Positions 56,076 to 64,000 of a stretch of 64,000 nt of DNA are shown here, piece by piece. Position 1 is the first letter of the stretch. The number at the start of each line of letters is the position of its first letter. The position numbers and the translations under genes are program-made. The stretch covers positions 124,001-188,000 of the forward strand of contig CAJXMO010000002.1 of NCBI GenBank assembly GCA_913056495.1, read 5' to 3'. The notes under the pieces were generated by a model. It ran no database searches and had not been told where the DNA came from. It saw nothing but the letters and a program-made list of their open reading frames with translations. This DNA is from an uncultured Alteromonadaceae bacterium. GTDB taxonomy: Bacteria > Pseudomonadota > Gammaproteobacteria > Enterobacterales > Alteromonadaceae.

Positions 56076-58144
56076 TGACAACTGAAAATTTATTAATTGA
56101 GCTGGGTACTGAAGAGTTACCACCAAAGTCATTGCGTAAACTGGCAGAAGCCTTTGCTGAAAACTTTGAGTCAGAATTAAAAGCTGCTGATTTAGCGTTT
56201 GCCAAGGTGAACTGGTTTGCCTCACCACGTCGTCTGGCGATTAAAGTCAGCGAACTGGCGGCCAAGCAAGCTGACAAAATCGTTGAAAAACGTGGTCCGG
56301 CAGTAAAAGCTGCATTTGATCAGGATGGCAATCCAACTAAAGCTGCACTGGGCTGGGCTCGTAGCTGTGGCATAGAGGTATCAGAAGCCGAGCAATTAGA
56401 AACCGATAAAGGTGCCTGGCTATTACATAAAGCTGAAGTTGCGGGTAAAAAAGTTGAAGATTTAGTCATAGATATGGCGGCTCGCGCTTTAGCCAAGTTG
56501 CCCATTCCTAAGCCGATGCGCTGGGGTGATTCTGATACTCAGTTTATTCGTCCGGTACATACAGCGACTGTATTATATGGTGCCCAGTCGATAGCGGGTG
56601 AGCTATTGGGTATTCAGACTGCAACTCAACTGCAGGGGCACAGATTCCACAGCAAAGGTATGGTTGAACTAAATCATGCAGATGAATACGAAGCCGTTTT
56701 AAAACAAGCTTATGTTATTGCTGACTTTGAAGCGCGAAAAACACAGATCAAAGCTCAGGTTGAAGCAAAAGCGGCTGAGTTTGACTGTATTGCGGATATG
56801 GATGAAGACCTGCTTGAAGAAGTAACAGGTTTAGTTGAATGGCCGGTTTTATTAGTTGCATCATTTGAAGAGAAGTTTCTTGAAGTCCCGGATGAAGCTT
56901 TAATCTACACAATGAAAGGCGATCAGAAATATTTTCCAGTGTTAGATAAAAGCGGCAAACTAACTAACAAATTTATCTTTATTTCAAACATTGAAAGTAA
57001 AGACCCGTCTCAGGTAATTAAAGGCAACGAGAAAGTCATTCGTCCCCGTTTATCTGACGCTGAATTCTTCTTTAAAACAGATAAAAAGAAAACGCTTGAG
57101 AGTCGTTTGGAAAGTTTAAAAACGGTTTTATTCCAACAAAAACTGGGCTCTCTGTATGAAAAGTCTGAGCGTATTTCTGAACTAGCGGCTTATATTGCTG
57201 AAAAAATGAATGGTAATGCGGCAGACGCAAAGCGTGCCGGTTTATTATCAAAAACCGATTTGATGACTGAAATGGTCATGGAATTTACCGATGTTCAGGG
57301 TGTCATGGGCATGCATTACGCGCGTCATGACGGCGAATCAGAAGCGGTTGCTAATGCGCTTAATGAACAATATATGCCACGTTTTGCCGGTGATAACTTA
57401 CCGCAAAATCCGGTGAGCTGTGCAGTCGCCCTGGCCGATAAATTTGATACGCTTGCTGGTATATTTGGTATTGGCATGTTACCAAAAGGCGATAAAGATC
57501 CGTTTGCATTGCGTCGTGCAGCCATTGGTGCATTAAGAATCATTGTTGAAAATGAGTTGGATCTGGATATTGCTGATCTGACCGCTAAAGCGGTTAGTTT
57601 ATTCGGTGATAAGCTGACAAATGACAGTGTTGAGCATGATGTAGTTGAATTTATCTTTGGCCGTTTCCGAACTTGGTATCAGGATCTGGGTTATCCGGTT
57701 GAAATTATTTTAGCTGTACTGGCACAGCGTCCAACTGAGCCGGTTGATTTTGATAAACGTGTAAAAGCGGTATCTGCTTTTAAAGAGTTAGATGCAGCAG
57801 AAGCCTTGGCTGCGGCAAACAAGCGGGTTAGCAATATTTTAGCTAAAAACCCGGCAGAATTAGCCACTAACGTTGATCAAAGCCTATTACAGCAAAACGA
57901 AGAAAAAGCCTTGTATCAGTTGGTATCAGCAAAACAAACTGAACTGGCCCCTATCTTTGCCGAAAAAGCTTACCAGCAAGCGCTGGCTGAGCTGGCGACT
58001 TTGCGTGAAGCGGTTGATGCTTTCTTTGATAATGTCATGGTAATGGACGAAAACGAAAGTGTGCGCAACAATAGGTTATTATTATTGTCTCAATTAAGAG
58101 ATCTGTTTTTACAAATTGCAGATATCTCTGTATTGCAAAAATAA
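56075..58144 (+). CDS. glyS: Glycyl-tRNA synthetase beta subunit
   Basis: This 689-residue subunit recognises tRNA-Gly and completes the alpha2-beta2 enzyme. The start [20 protein letters not shown], the SPRRLAIKV segment and the HD-like middle (FADNLPQNP...; [17 protein letters not shown]) are typical. E. coli GlyS has the same length (689 aa). It overlaps glyQ. Confidence 0.98.
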   Translation: MTTENLLIELGTEELPPKSLRKLAEAFAENFESELKAADLAFAKVNWFASPRRLAIKVSELAAKQADKIVEKRGPAVKAAFDQDGNPTKAALGWARSCGIEVSEAEQLETDKGAWLLHKAEVAGKKVEDLVIDMAARALAKLPIPKPMRWGDSDTQFIRPVHTATVLYGAQSIAGELLGIQTATQLQGHRFHSKGMVELNHADEYEAVLKQAYVIADFEARKTQIKAQVEAKAAEFDCIADMDEDLLEEVTGLVEWPVLLVASFEEKFLEVPDEALIYTMKGDQKYFPVLDKSGKLTNKFIFISNIESKDPSQVIKGNEKVIRPRLSDAEFFFKTDKKKTLESRLESLKTVLFQQKLGSLYEKSERISELAAYIAEKMNGNAADAKRAGLLSKTDLMTEMVMEFTDVQGVMGMHYARHDGESEAVANALNEQYMPRFAGDNLPQNPVSCAVALADKFDTLAGIFGIGMLPKGDKDPFALRRAAIGALRIIVENELDLDIADLTAKAVSLFGDKLTNDSVEHDVVEFIFGRFRTWYQDLGYPVEIILAVLAQRPTEPVDFDKRVKAVSAFKELDAAEALAAANKRVSNILAKNPAELATNVDQSLLQQNEEKALYQLVSAKQTELAPIFAEKAYQQALAELATLREAVDAFFDNVMVMDENESVRNNRLLLLSQLRDLFLQIADISVLQK

Positions 58145-58160
58145 AAGCCTAATGATTCTG

Positions 58161-58190
58161 AAGTGAGTCAATATGTGATTTGACTCACTT
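58161..58190 (+). terminator. Hairpin after glyS
   Basis: AAGTGAGTCA and TGACTCACTT form a perfect 10-bp stem (11 with one more pair). No U-tract follows and the next gene starts 19 bp later, so it may be a partial terminator or processing signal rather than a full stop. Confidence 0.5.
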
Positions 58191-58208
58191 TAAGAGAAAG
58201 GAATGTTT

Positions 58209-58685
58209 ATGAAATCATTTAAATTAAGCTTGCTGCTATGCGCCAGTATTCTGGCCTCGGGTTGTTCGGTAACACCTATTCAAAATGAAGCGCTGGCAGT
58301 TAACCGAGCTGACTTTTTGTATTTAAGAGGTAACTTTACCTGGTGGGATACGGAAGAGCATGCCAAGGTTGAGCGAGTTGAAGGCCAGTTATATAAAGCG
58401 ACAGTTGAATTGATTGCGGATGGTCAGCCATACGAATTTAAATTTGCTGATGTGAACTGGTCGCTAGGGGCTAATTGCGGTTATTATCAAGCCAGTGATC
58501 AGCTGGTCACAACCAATAATATGGTAACCGCAAATTGTAGTGCTAAATTTGAGCCTTTTAAATTTGTCCCTGAAGAAACCGGAGAGTATGACTTTTTCAT
58601 TGATTTTAGCGATGAATCAGAACCTCAGGTTTGGATTAGACCAACCCCTAAAACATCATTGCTGGATAATATTCCGGGATTTTAA
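58209..58685 (+). CDS. Lipoprotein with a starch-binding-like fold
   Basis: This 158-residue lipoprotein has a lipobox LASGC (Cys19) after a short signal. The body reads RADFLYLRGNFTWWDTEEHA, then YEFKFADVNWSLGANCGYY, and ends FIDFSDESEPQVWIRP. This is the pattern of Ig-like carbohydrate-binding or pullulanase-associated domains (compare SusE/CBM48-like loops). A binding role at the cell surface or periplasm is inferred. It follows glyS by 64 bp with a hairpin in between. Confidence 0.7.
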   Translation: MKSFKLSLLLCASILASGCSVTPIQNEALAVNRADFLYLRGNFTWWDTEEHAKVERVEGQLYKATVELIADGQPYEFKFADVNWSLGANCGYYQASDQLVTTNNMVTANCSAKFEPFKFVPEETGEYDFFIDFSDESEPQVWIRPTPKTSLLDNIPGF

Positions 58686-58713
58686 TGACACTGGAATACT
58701 TTGGTTTAGCTAT

Positions 58714-58740
58714 AAAAGGGCGGTCATTGACCGCCCTTTT
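58714..58740. terminator. Bidirectional terminator
   Basis: AAAAGGGCGGTC and GACCGCCCTTTT form a 12-bp stem with a 3-base loop between the lipoprotein and the convergent PEP-CTERM gene. Confidence 0.88.
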
Positions 58741-58763
58741 TAATGGCTTACGCTTATTTCGGG

Positions 58764-59705
58764 TTAAGTGGCTTTAAATTTCAGCCGATTGCGTCGGCTA
58801 AAATAAAAGATTGCTAATAACCCGGTACCAAATACAGCCATACTGGCGGGCTCTGGCACGTCCGTGGTATCAGAAGGGTCTCTTGCCCAAACATTCAGGT
58901 GAGAGATGCCTTTATCGCCAAAATCCCCTGTATCTAGCGTACCGGCCAGTTTATAAGGGGTGAGAAAATTCAGATATGGGCTGTTTTCTTCAGCAAAAAT
59001 GGTTTTAAAGTTGAAATCATAAACGGTAAAACCACCATCTGAACTCTCTGAACCAGCTTTAACTGAAAAAGCTAAATGGTCAAAGGTCGCTTCGCCTAAT
59101 AACTCCTGAACCTGATCGATAATGTCGAGTTTAGTCGTTAACGTCCAGTCGAGCGCAGAACAGTTACCCGGTCCGCCTGCTGTACAGGTAAAATCCAGTG
59201 TTAATAAATCACCTATATCCAGTACCAAAGAACCACCTGGAACCGGTCCAGTGGTACTATAGTTAACACTGCCGTCATCTCCGTTAAAGCTGGCTAAATG
59301 GATCCAACCTGGGTCATCTTTTATGCCGTCCGGATCAAGCGCTTGTAAATCATCTGGGGTTATAAATTCCATGCCGGATAAATAATCTTCACCATTTAAT
59401 AAGCCATCCTGATATTGACCTATATTTGGACTTGGATTATTTAACCCTCCGGTGTCATCATTAACACCATAGACACCCACGCAGGATGTTGCATCATAAG
59501 ATTTAGAGAGCAACCCGTGATCTGGGTCATTCGGTGAACCTGGTACAGGCGGGAAGCCATCTGTATAGTAAATATATTCAAGAGTTGCTTTGTCTGTAGA
59601 GCAGGTTGCAGGGTTAGGTATAAAAGCAGCAAAACTACTGCTGGTAGTAAATAAGATTAACGCAAAAAATATCCTATAAAGCGTCACGGGTATACTAGTA
59701 TTCAT
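58764..59705 (-). CDS. PEP-CTERM sorting-domain exported protein
   Basis: This 313-residue protein has a signal peptide (to SSSFA-AF), a beta-rich body with many Asp/Gly (NDPDHGLLSK; GDDGSVNYSTTG) and a C-terminal VPEPASMAVFGTGLLAIFYF followed by RRNR, the PEP-CTERM motif, transmembrane helix and basic tail. It should be processed by an exosortase (EpsH/XrtA type), which is not in this window. The four Cys suggest disulfides. The ATG at 59705 has GAGG six bases upstream. Confidence 0.88.
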   Translation of the reverse strand: MNTSIPVTLYRIFFALILFTTSSSFAAFIPNPATCSTDKATLEYIYYTDGFPPVPGSPNDPDHGLLSKSYDATSCVGVYGVNDDTGGLNNPSPNIGQYQDGLLNGEDYLSGMEFITPDDLQALDPDGIKDDPGWIHLASFNGDDGSVNYSTTGPVPGGSLVLDIGDLLTLDFTCTAGGPGNCSALDWTLTTKLDIIDQVQELLGEATFDHLAFSVKAGSESSDGGFTVYDFNFKTIFAEENSPYLNFLTPYKLAGTLDTGDFGDKGISHLNVWARDPSDTTDVPEPASMAVFGTGLLAIFYFSRRNRLKFKAT

Positions 59706-59852
59706 AGTCCACCTCACGATATATTGTGACGCTTAAAATTTAAGCATAATACGTACCCTAAAAGTTTAAAGTTAACCTTTTCAATGCACTAAAAATGACC
59801 AAAGATCATTTGTCTTCCACTTTTCTTTTTTCTGTAAAAAAAGCTGACACAA

Positions 59853-59884
59853 AAAAGCCCCGGTTTTTGCAAACCGGGGCTTTT
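59853..59884. terminator. Terminator of dsbA
   Basis: AAAAGCCCCGGTTT and AAACCGGGGCTTTT form a 14-bp stem with a TTGC loop, 26 bp past the dsbA stop; T-rich ends on both strands. Confidence 0.9.
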
Positions 59885-59909
59885 AATAATCAATAATAAA
59901 AGCGGGTTA

Positions 59910-60527
59910 TTATTTCTTTTCTAATAAGAATTTAATCAAATCGGCATAGTCTTTTTCGCTTTTTAAACCACGAGAAAGCACTTTGTATTTACCGTTTACA
60001 ATTAAAGTTGGCACGCTGCGAATGTTGTAAAGTTTTTGGTCTGAACTCATTTTGCCTGCCTGACCAGCTGCGATAAAGCTGTTATAGGCACCGTCATATT
60101 TTTCAGGGTCGATTCCGCCTGAGATAAGAGTCGCGCGTACATCATTCATAGATCTGAACTGCTTTCTGTCTTTATGGATATGATTAAAAATAGCAGATAC
60201 GCCTTCTTCTTCCTGCTTTAATAAGCGTACTGCAGCCAAGCTTTTTGCCAGACCTGTCGCGACGTCTCGATTATTTCTAGGCATAAAATCAACATGGCTT
60301 CGGGTAAATTCAACACCCGCAGGTAATTGCTTTTTAATATCAGCCGCTACAGGCTCAAAGGCAAAACAATGCGGGCAATAAAAAGAGAAAAACTCTTTAA
60401 TTTCCGGATTCTTGCTGGCCGGTGTATTCAGTACTTCGTAATGCTTGCCTTCTTCAAATTTGGCATCGGCGCAAGCCGTTAATGGAAAGGCTAATAAAAC
60501 AAAAATAAAGCTTAAGAATTTTTTCAT
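59910..60527 (-). CDS. dsbA: Thiol:disulfide interchange protein DsbA
   Basis: This 205-residue periplasmic oxidoreductase has a signal peptide (to TACA-DA), the active-site CPHC (Cys51-Cys54) and the cis-Pro loop NIRSVPTLIVNGKY. It introduces disulfides into exported proteins. The ATG at 60527 has GGAT upstream and begins the Lys-rich signal. Downstream of srkA in the same direction, as in many gammaproteobacteria, where a yihE-dsbA arrangement is common. Confidence 0.96.
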   Translation of the reverse strand: MKKFLSFIFVLLAFPLTACADAKFEEGKHYEVLNTPASKNPEIKEFFSFYCPHCFAFEPVAADIKKQLPAGVEFTRSHVDFMPRNNRDVATGLAKSLAAVRLLKQEEEGVSAIFNHIHKDRKQFRSMNDVRATLISGGIDPEKYDGAYNSFIAAGQAGKMSSDQKLYNIRSVPTLIVNGKYKVLSRGLKSEKDYADLIKFLLEKK

Positions 60528-60589
60528 AATGTTATCCAAGAGTATATAAGTGATGATTGGATGAGTTAATTTGCAGTTAAGTTACCGTA

Positions 60590-61588
60590 TCATAGACCGG
60601 ACATCAAGCTTAAAGGTTCCTCATAAAGCTGCGCAAGTTGCTCTTTTAAAGACAGAATCTGTTGTTCCCAGTATTTATCTTCGGCAAACCAGGCAAAACT
60701 GTGAACAAATGCAGGGTCACACCATCGTTTGGCTATCCAGCCCATATAGTGCACCATACGCATTGCTCTAAGCGGTTCTATCAGTTGTAGTTCTTTAGGA
60801 TTAAAATCACTAAACTCCTGATAGCCTTCAAGCATAGTATCCAGTTGCAGAATTTGTTGTTGTCTGTCGCCGGATAACATCATCCATAAATCCTGAATCG
60901 CCGGACCGGTTCGGGCATCATCTAAATCGACAAATTGTGGACCGTCTCGCCATAAAATATTACCGGCATGGCAATCACCATGCAGTCTGATTTGCTCTAT
61001 ACCGGCCAGTTGATAGCGCGATTTAGTTTCATGAATGAGTTGCTCTAATATCGTATTAAACGCGGTTTCTATTGTTACCGGAACCATCTGGCTATCAGCA
61101 ATATGCTGTTTTGCTAAATCAAGATATTCTGCACAGCTTATTGTTGGCCTGAACTTAAATTTTTGTTTTTTGGCAACCAGATGAATTCGGCCGATAAAGC
61201 GCCCCATCCACTCAAGGTGGTCAAGATTGTCATTTTCAAATGAGCGTCCGCCAACACTTGGATATAAACAAAACAGATAGCCTTGATGCTGGTGTAGCGT
61301 TTTTCCGTTAATACTTAAAGGCGCAACCACAGGTACTTCTGCTTCATCAAGCTGGAGCGCAAATTCGTGCTCTTCGGCTATTTGTGATTCAGTCCAGCGA
61401 GCCGGGCGATAGAATTTTACGACATATCTTTTTTGGTCGTCTGCAATAAACTGATAGACCCGGTTTTCATAGCTGTTCAGGGCGATTAAACCGGATTCGG
61501 GACGAACCCCGATAGATTCAATGGCGTCTAATATTGAGTCCGGAGTGAGTGATGCAAAAGAAAAGTTTTCGAGAGAATCGGATTGCAT
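60590..61588 (-). CDS. srkA: Stress response kinase A (YihE/SrkA family)
   Basis: This 332-residue aminoglycoside-phosphotransferase-fold kinase has the catalytic loop LHGDCHAGNILW, the metal DLDDARTGPAIQDLWMMLSG and the Lys of YVVKFYRPARWT. SrkA protects cells from stress-induced death in E. coli (328 aa). The pair srkA-dsbA is conserved. Confidence 0.93.
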   Translation of the reverse strand: MQSDSLENFSFASLTPDSILDAIESIGVRPESGLIALNSYENRVYQFIADDQKRYVVKFYRPARWTESQIAEEHEFALQLDEAEVPVVAPLSINGKTLHQHQGYLFCLYPSVGGRSFENDNLDHLEWMGRFIGRIHLVAKKQKFKFRPTISCAEYLDLAKQHIADSQMVPVTIETAFNTILEQLIHETKSRYQLAGIEQIRLHGDCHAGNILWRDGPQFVDLDDARTGPAIQDLWMMLSGDRQQQILQLDTMLEGYQEFSDFNPKELQLIEPLRAMRMVHYMGWIAKRWCDPAFVHSFAWFAEDKYWEQQILSLKEQLAQLYEEPLSLMSGL

Positions 61589-61651
61589 ACAATGACCTTG
61601 CTAATAAGTATTAGCCGCAATGATACACAAGCCAAAAAATAAAGCGAATAG

Positions 61652-61677
61652 TTCGCGGTGTTGTGACACACCGCGAA
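61652..61677. terminator. Terminator-like hairpin after ccoG
   Basis: TTCGCGGTGT and ACACCGCGAA form a 10-bp stem, extended by an outer AGCGAA/TTCGCT. It lies 18 bp past the ccoG stop. Confidence 0.7.
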
Positions 61678-61694
61678 TGCTTTCGCTCAACAAC

Positions 61695-63125
61695 TTAGCG
61701 ACCTTTGAAGAAACGGCTTTCCTCATACAGGGTGACAGGTTTAGCGCCAGCAGATTTTGTTGTAATGACAAAATAAAAATCGTTTCTGGCTTCATTTAAT
61801 AAACTCGGGTCAACTGCCAGAGTAACAGGCACACTCTCTACTTTGCCTGCCGGTACGGTCAACTCTTTTTCGCCTATCCATTTATAATCATCAGCCAGTT
61901 CACTGATTGATAAGTGATAAGTGACAGCCTCTTGTGCCTGATTCATCACTTTTAGTGTATAGGTATTTTCGATTTCACCGTTAAAATTTTCTCTGAAGAG
62001 TTGGTTTCTGTCTCGGATAATATCTAAATCAAATGGAACTCGGGCCATTAATGTAGAGATAAATAGCCCAATCATAATAAAGAGTAAAACCGAATAAGAA
62101 AGCAGTTTACTGCGAAACAGTTTGGTAAAACCACCCGCTAATTGCCGCTCAGTGGTATAGCTGATAAGTCCTTTCTGATAACCCATTTTATCCATTACAC
62201 CATCACAGGCATCAATACAGGCGCCACAGTTAATACATTCGTATTGCAAGCCATTACGAATATCTATCCCGGTCGGACACACCTGTACACATAAATTACA
62301 GTCTATACAGTCGCCCAGACCCAAAGCTTTTGGATCGGCTTTACGAGATCGTGGGCCTCGGTTTTCTCCGCGTTTCTTGTTATAAGCCACGGTAAAGGTA
62401 TCTTTATCAAACATGGCGGATTGAAAACGTGCATATGGGCAAATATGGGTACACATAATTTCACGCATCCAGCCTGCATTACCATAAGTGCAAAATGTAA
62501 AAAATATGACCCAGAAACTGACCAGCCAGCCGGCCGAAAAAGTAAAAAATTCAATCATTAAGTCGCTTATATCGACAAAATAGCCTATAAAACTTAAGCT
62601 GGTATATAAACTGAATGCAATCCAACAGGCATGTTTGGCTATTTTTTTGAGAGCTTTAGAGCGGCTCATTGCTTGTTGGTCGAGTTTCATTCTTTGGTGA
62701 CGGGAGCCTTCAATTTTTTCTTCAAACCAGATAAAAATAAAGGTCCAGACGGTTTGCGGACACATATACCCGCACCACACCCGGCCAATGAAGGTTGTCA
62801 CCAGAAATAATGCCATCGCAGCAATAATAAATATCCATGCGAGCAGCAAAAGGTCCTGAGGCCAGAAAGTGACCGAAAATATTCTGAATTTTTGGTTAGC
62901 TAAGTCGAATAAAACGGCTTGCTGACCCTGATACTGGATCCAGGGTAATAACATAAAGGCGGCCATGAAAACCATGCCCATACGTTTACGAACTTTTTGG
63001 TAGAGGCCGGAAACGGCGCGAACATAGATACGATTTCTTGATTGACCGGCTCTGTCCGGGTTAGTCTTTGCAGGTTGAATTTTAACAGGAGAAGTGTCTG
63101 ACTTTATATCAATTTTGTCATTCAT
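61695..63125 (-). CDS. ccoG: Cytochrome c oxidase accessory protein CcoG (RdxA/FixG)
   Basis: This 476-residue protein is the cupric-reducing iron-sulfur protein of cbb3 oxidase assembly. It has five to six transmembrane helices, FIGRVWCGYMCPQTVWTFIF, a dicluster ferredoxin segment CIDCNLCVQVCPTGID followed by CINCGACIDACD, and a C-terminal Ig-like domain with a single anchor. The cbb3 subunit genes ccoNOPQ are not in the window. No FNR box was clear in the short upstream region. Confidence 0.95.
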   Translation of the reverse strand: MNDKIDIKSDTSPVKIQPAKTNPDRAGQSRNRIYVRAVSGLYQKVRKRMGMVFMAAFMLLPWIQYQGQQAVLFDLANQKFRIFSVTFWPQDLLLLAWIFIIAAMALFLVTTFIGRVWCGYMCPQTVWTFIFIWFEEKIEGSRHQRMKLDQQAMSRSKALKKIAKHACWIAFSLYTSLSFIGYFVDISDLMIEFFTFSAGWLVSFWVIFFTFCTYGNAGWMREIMCTHICPYARFQSAMFDKDTFTVAYNKKRGENRGPRSRKADPKALGLGDCIDCNLCVQVCPTGIDIRNGLQYECINCGACIDACDGVMDKMGYQKGLISYTTERQLAGGFTKLFRSKLLSYSVLLFIMIGLFISTLMARVPFDLDIIRDRNQLFRENFNGEIENTYTLKVMNQAQEAVTYHLSISELADDYKWIGEKELTVPAGKVESVPVTLAVDPSLLNEARNDFYFVITTKSAGAKPVTLYEESRFFKGR

Positions 63126-63308
63126 TAGAGCGCTCTAAGTTCACCACACTAGAAAAGAGGGCTTTAGTATAACGTGAAGACAGATGTGGTTGCCAAGTCT
63201 AATTTTCACTAATTTGGGTTACAATGCGCTAGATCAAGATCCGTGTCTAAATGATAATTATAGATATTTGGTGGTAAAATATATGAGTAAGGTTTATAAG
63301 AGGTAGCC

Positions 63309-63677
63309 ATGCTTAAAAAACTAACCATGTGGGCATTATTTTTAGTACTTGCTGTTCAGGTATGGAAAATGCCAGATTTTCAACAGTTTAAAGATGAAAC
63401 CATTGCCGGTGTTTGGGATTTGGCTTCGGAAAAGTCGCATAAAAAAGAGCTGACCCAAGTCAGCGAATTTGCCAGTCGAATTAAATACTGGATGGAAAAC
63501 TTTGATGATCAAGAAAAAGAATATATTAAGCAGGTCACTGAATCTCAGAGTAATTTTGAGCAATTTGTTCAGAATTATTGCCGAGAAGCTAAGCCATTTC
63601 ATCCGGTTCTAAGTAACGCCCATTTATTGTTAGCTTGCGATAAAGCGAAACAAAGCCTGCAAGCCAGACCAAACTAA
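63309..63677 (+). CDS. Hypothetical protein with N-terminal hydrophobic segment
   Basis: A 122-residue protein with a hydrophobic N-terminus (LTMWALFLVLAVQVWKMPDF) that may be a signal or anchor, then a charged helical body with two Cys. I do not recognise a family. A GAGG lies just upstream of the ATG. Its stop faces the end of a minus-strand GGDEF gene only 9 bp away. Confidence 0.55.
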   Translation: MLKKLTMWALFLVLAVQVWKMPDFQQFKDETIAGVWDLASEKSHKKELTQVSEFASRIKYWMENFDDQEKEYIKQVTESQSNFEQFVQNYCREAKPFHPVLSNAHLLLACDKAKQSLQARPN

Positions 63678-63686
63678 TGTAAGGGC

Positions 63687-64000
63687 TTAACTAGCTTTAA
63701 AAGTCGGTTCTGTGGGTGAGGGCCCGGTTTGAATACGGTCAGCAAAAGCAACCCGGTTTCGACCCGCGTCTTTAGCCTGATACAAGGCTTGGTCGGCCCG
63801 TTTTAACAAAGGCTCAATTTTTTCACTTTGGCGACGAATCGCACAGCCTAAACTGATGCTGACATGCAATATTTTGCCTGCATGCTGATATTCAGATTTT
63901 TCATTTCTGGCTTGTTTTCCTGCCTGATGGTCATCCGGGCGGTTTGCTCTTCTGAAAACTAACGGGTAGTTGGCTACCCTTGCCCGAATATATTCAAGAC
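63687..64000 (-). CDS. Diguanylate cyclase, C-terminal part (runs off the window)
   Basis: The visible 104 residues read as the end of a GGDEF domain: EYIRARVANYPLVF, then HVSISLGCA, and LLKRADQALYQAKDAGRNRVAFA. The catalytic GGDEF motif and sensor part lie beyond position 64000. The frame remains open to the window edge. Cytoplasmic domain; sensor unknown. Confidence 0.8.
   Translation of the reverse strand, partial: LEYIRARVANYPLVFRRANRPDDHQAGKQARNEKSEYQHAGKILHVSISLGCAIRRQSEKIEPLLKRADQALYQAKDAGRNRVAFADRIQTGPSPTEPTFKAS

Noticed and set aside
1..64000. CRISPR arrays, tRNA/rRNA genes, prophage or full insertion sequences
   Set aside because: No regularly spaced repeats, cloverleaf-like genes, transposase or phage structural genes were seen on either strand.

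Overview
The window reads as chromosomal DNA of a marine gammaproteobacterium, most likely Alteromonadales (a Catenovulum/Pseudoalteromonas-like relative). The base is the gene content: cyoABCDE, glnA-(DUF4124)-ntrBC, typA, glyQS, dsbA, srkA and ccoG. These sit among accessory genes typical of marine copiotrophs: a TonB receptor, TRAP and ABC importers, a chemoreceptor and a PEP-CTERM protein. I place it by gene order and protein character, not by any search. I saw no rRNA, tRNA, CRISPR array, prophage or intact insertion sequence.

Layout. Positions 1-8346 (minus strand) hold a REC-REC-PAS-GGDEF-EAL protein, an acetolactate-synthase-like ThDP enzyme, a TonB-dependent receptor, and two short tandem citrate-synthase-fold proteins that lack most catalytic residues of that family. 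Positions 8701-12410 hold three tandem paralogous exported proteins with a TonB C-terminal domain, then a Dabb-domain protein. Positions 12547-17368 are the cytochrome bo3 operon cyoABCDE. Positions 17.4-20.8 kb contain a poorly coding stretch with a decayed MASE1 sensor fragment, followed by a chemoreceptor.

Positions 20.8-37.1 kb form an accessory catabolic island. It carries a TSUP permease, an oxamate-amidohydrolase-like member of the gamma-glutamyltransferase family (HpxW type), an amidase, an RraA/aldolase-fold protein, a DctPQM TRAP transporter, an NTF2-like protein, a Tsx/OmpK-like outer-membrane channel, a branched-chain-type ABC importer whose LivM, LivG and LivF parts are one polypeptide, a cytosine-deaminase-like amidohydrolase and a FadR-type GntR regulator. 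The palindrome TTGCTAGCAA occurs exactly four times within about 2 kb of its control regions, with weaker versions elsewhere including upstream of the regulator, so these genes probably form one regulon. A 267-bp MITE-like element with perfect 12-bp terminal inverted repeats lies in the promoter region of the TRAP operon. The inferred job is uptake and hydrolysis of a small amide, ureide or N-heterocycle, with nitrogen released as ammonia.

Positions 37.4-46 kb are core genes: a YgjV-like protein, a lysophospholipase-like hydrolase, ntrC, ntrB, a DUF4124 protein, glnA with a recognisable sigma-54 promoter and NtrC sites, and typA. Positions 46.2-54.5 kb hold small unknowns and an operon for an MksB/MksE/MksF-like condensin in the order SMC-E-F, followed by an unknown membrane-anchored protein. 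Positions 54.5-64 kb hold a GNAT acetyltransferase, glyQS, a lipoprotein, a PEP-CTERM protein, dsbA, srkA, ccoG, a small unknown and the end of a diguanylate cyclase running off the window.
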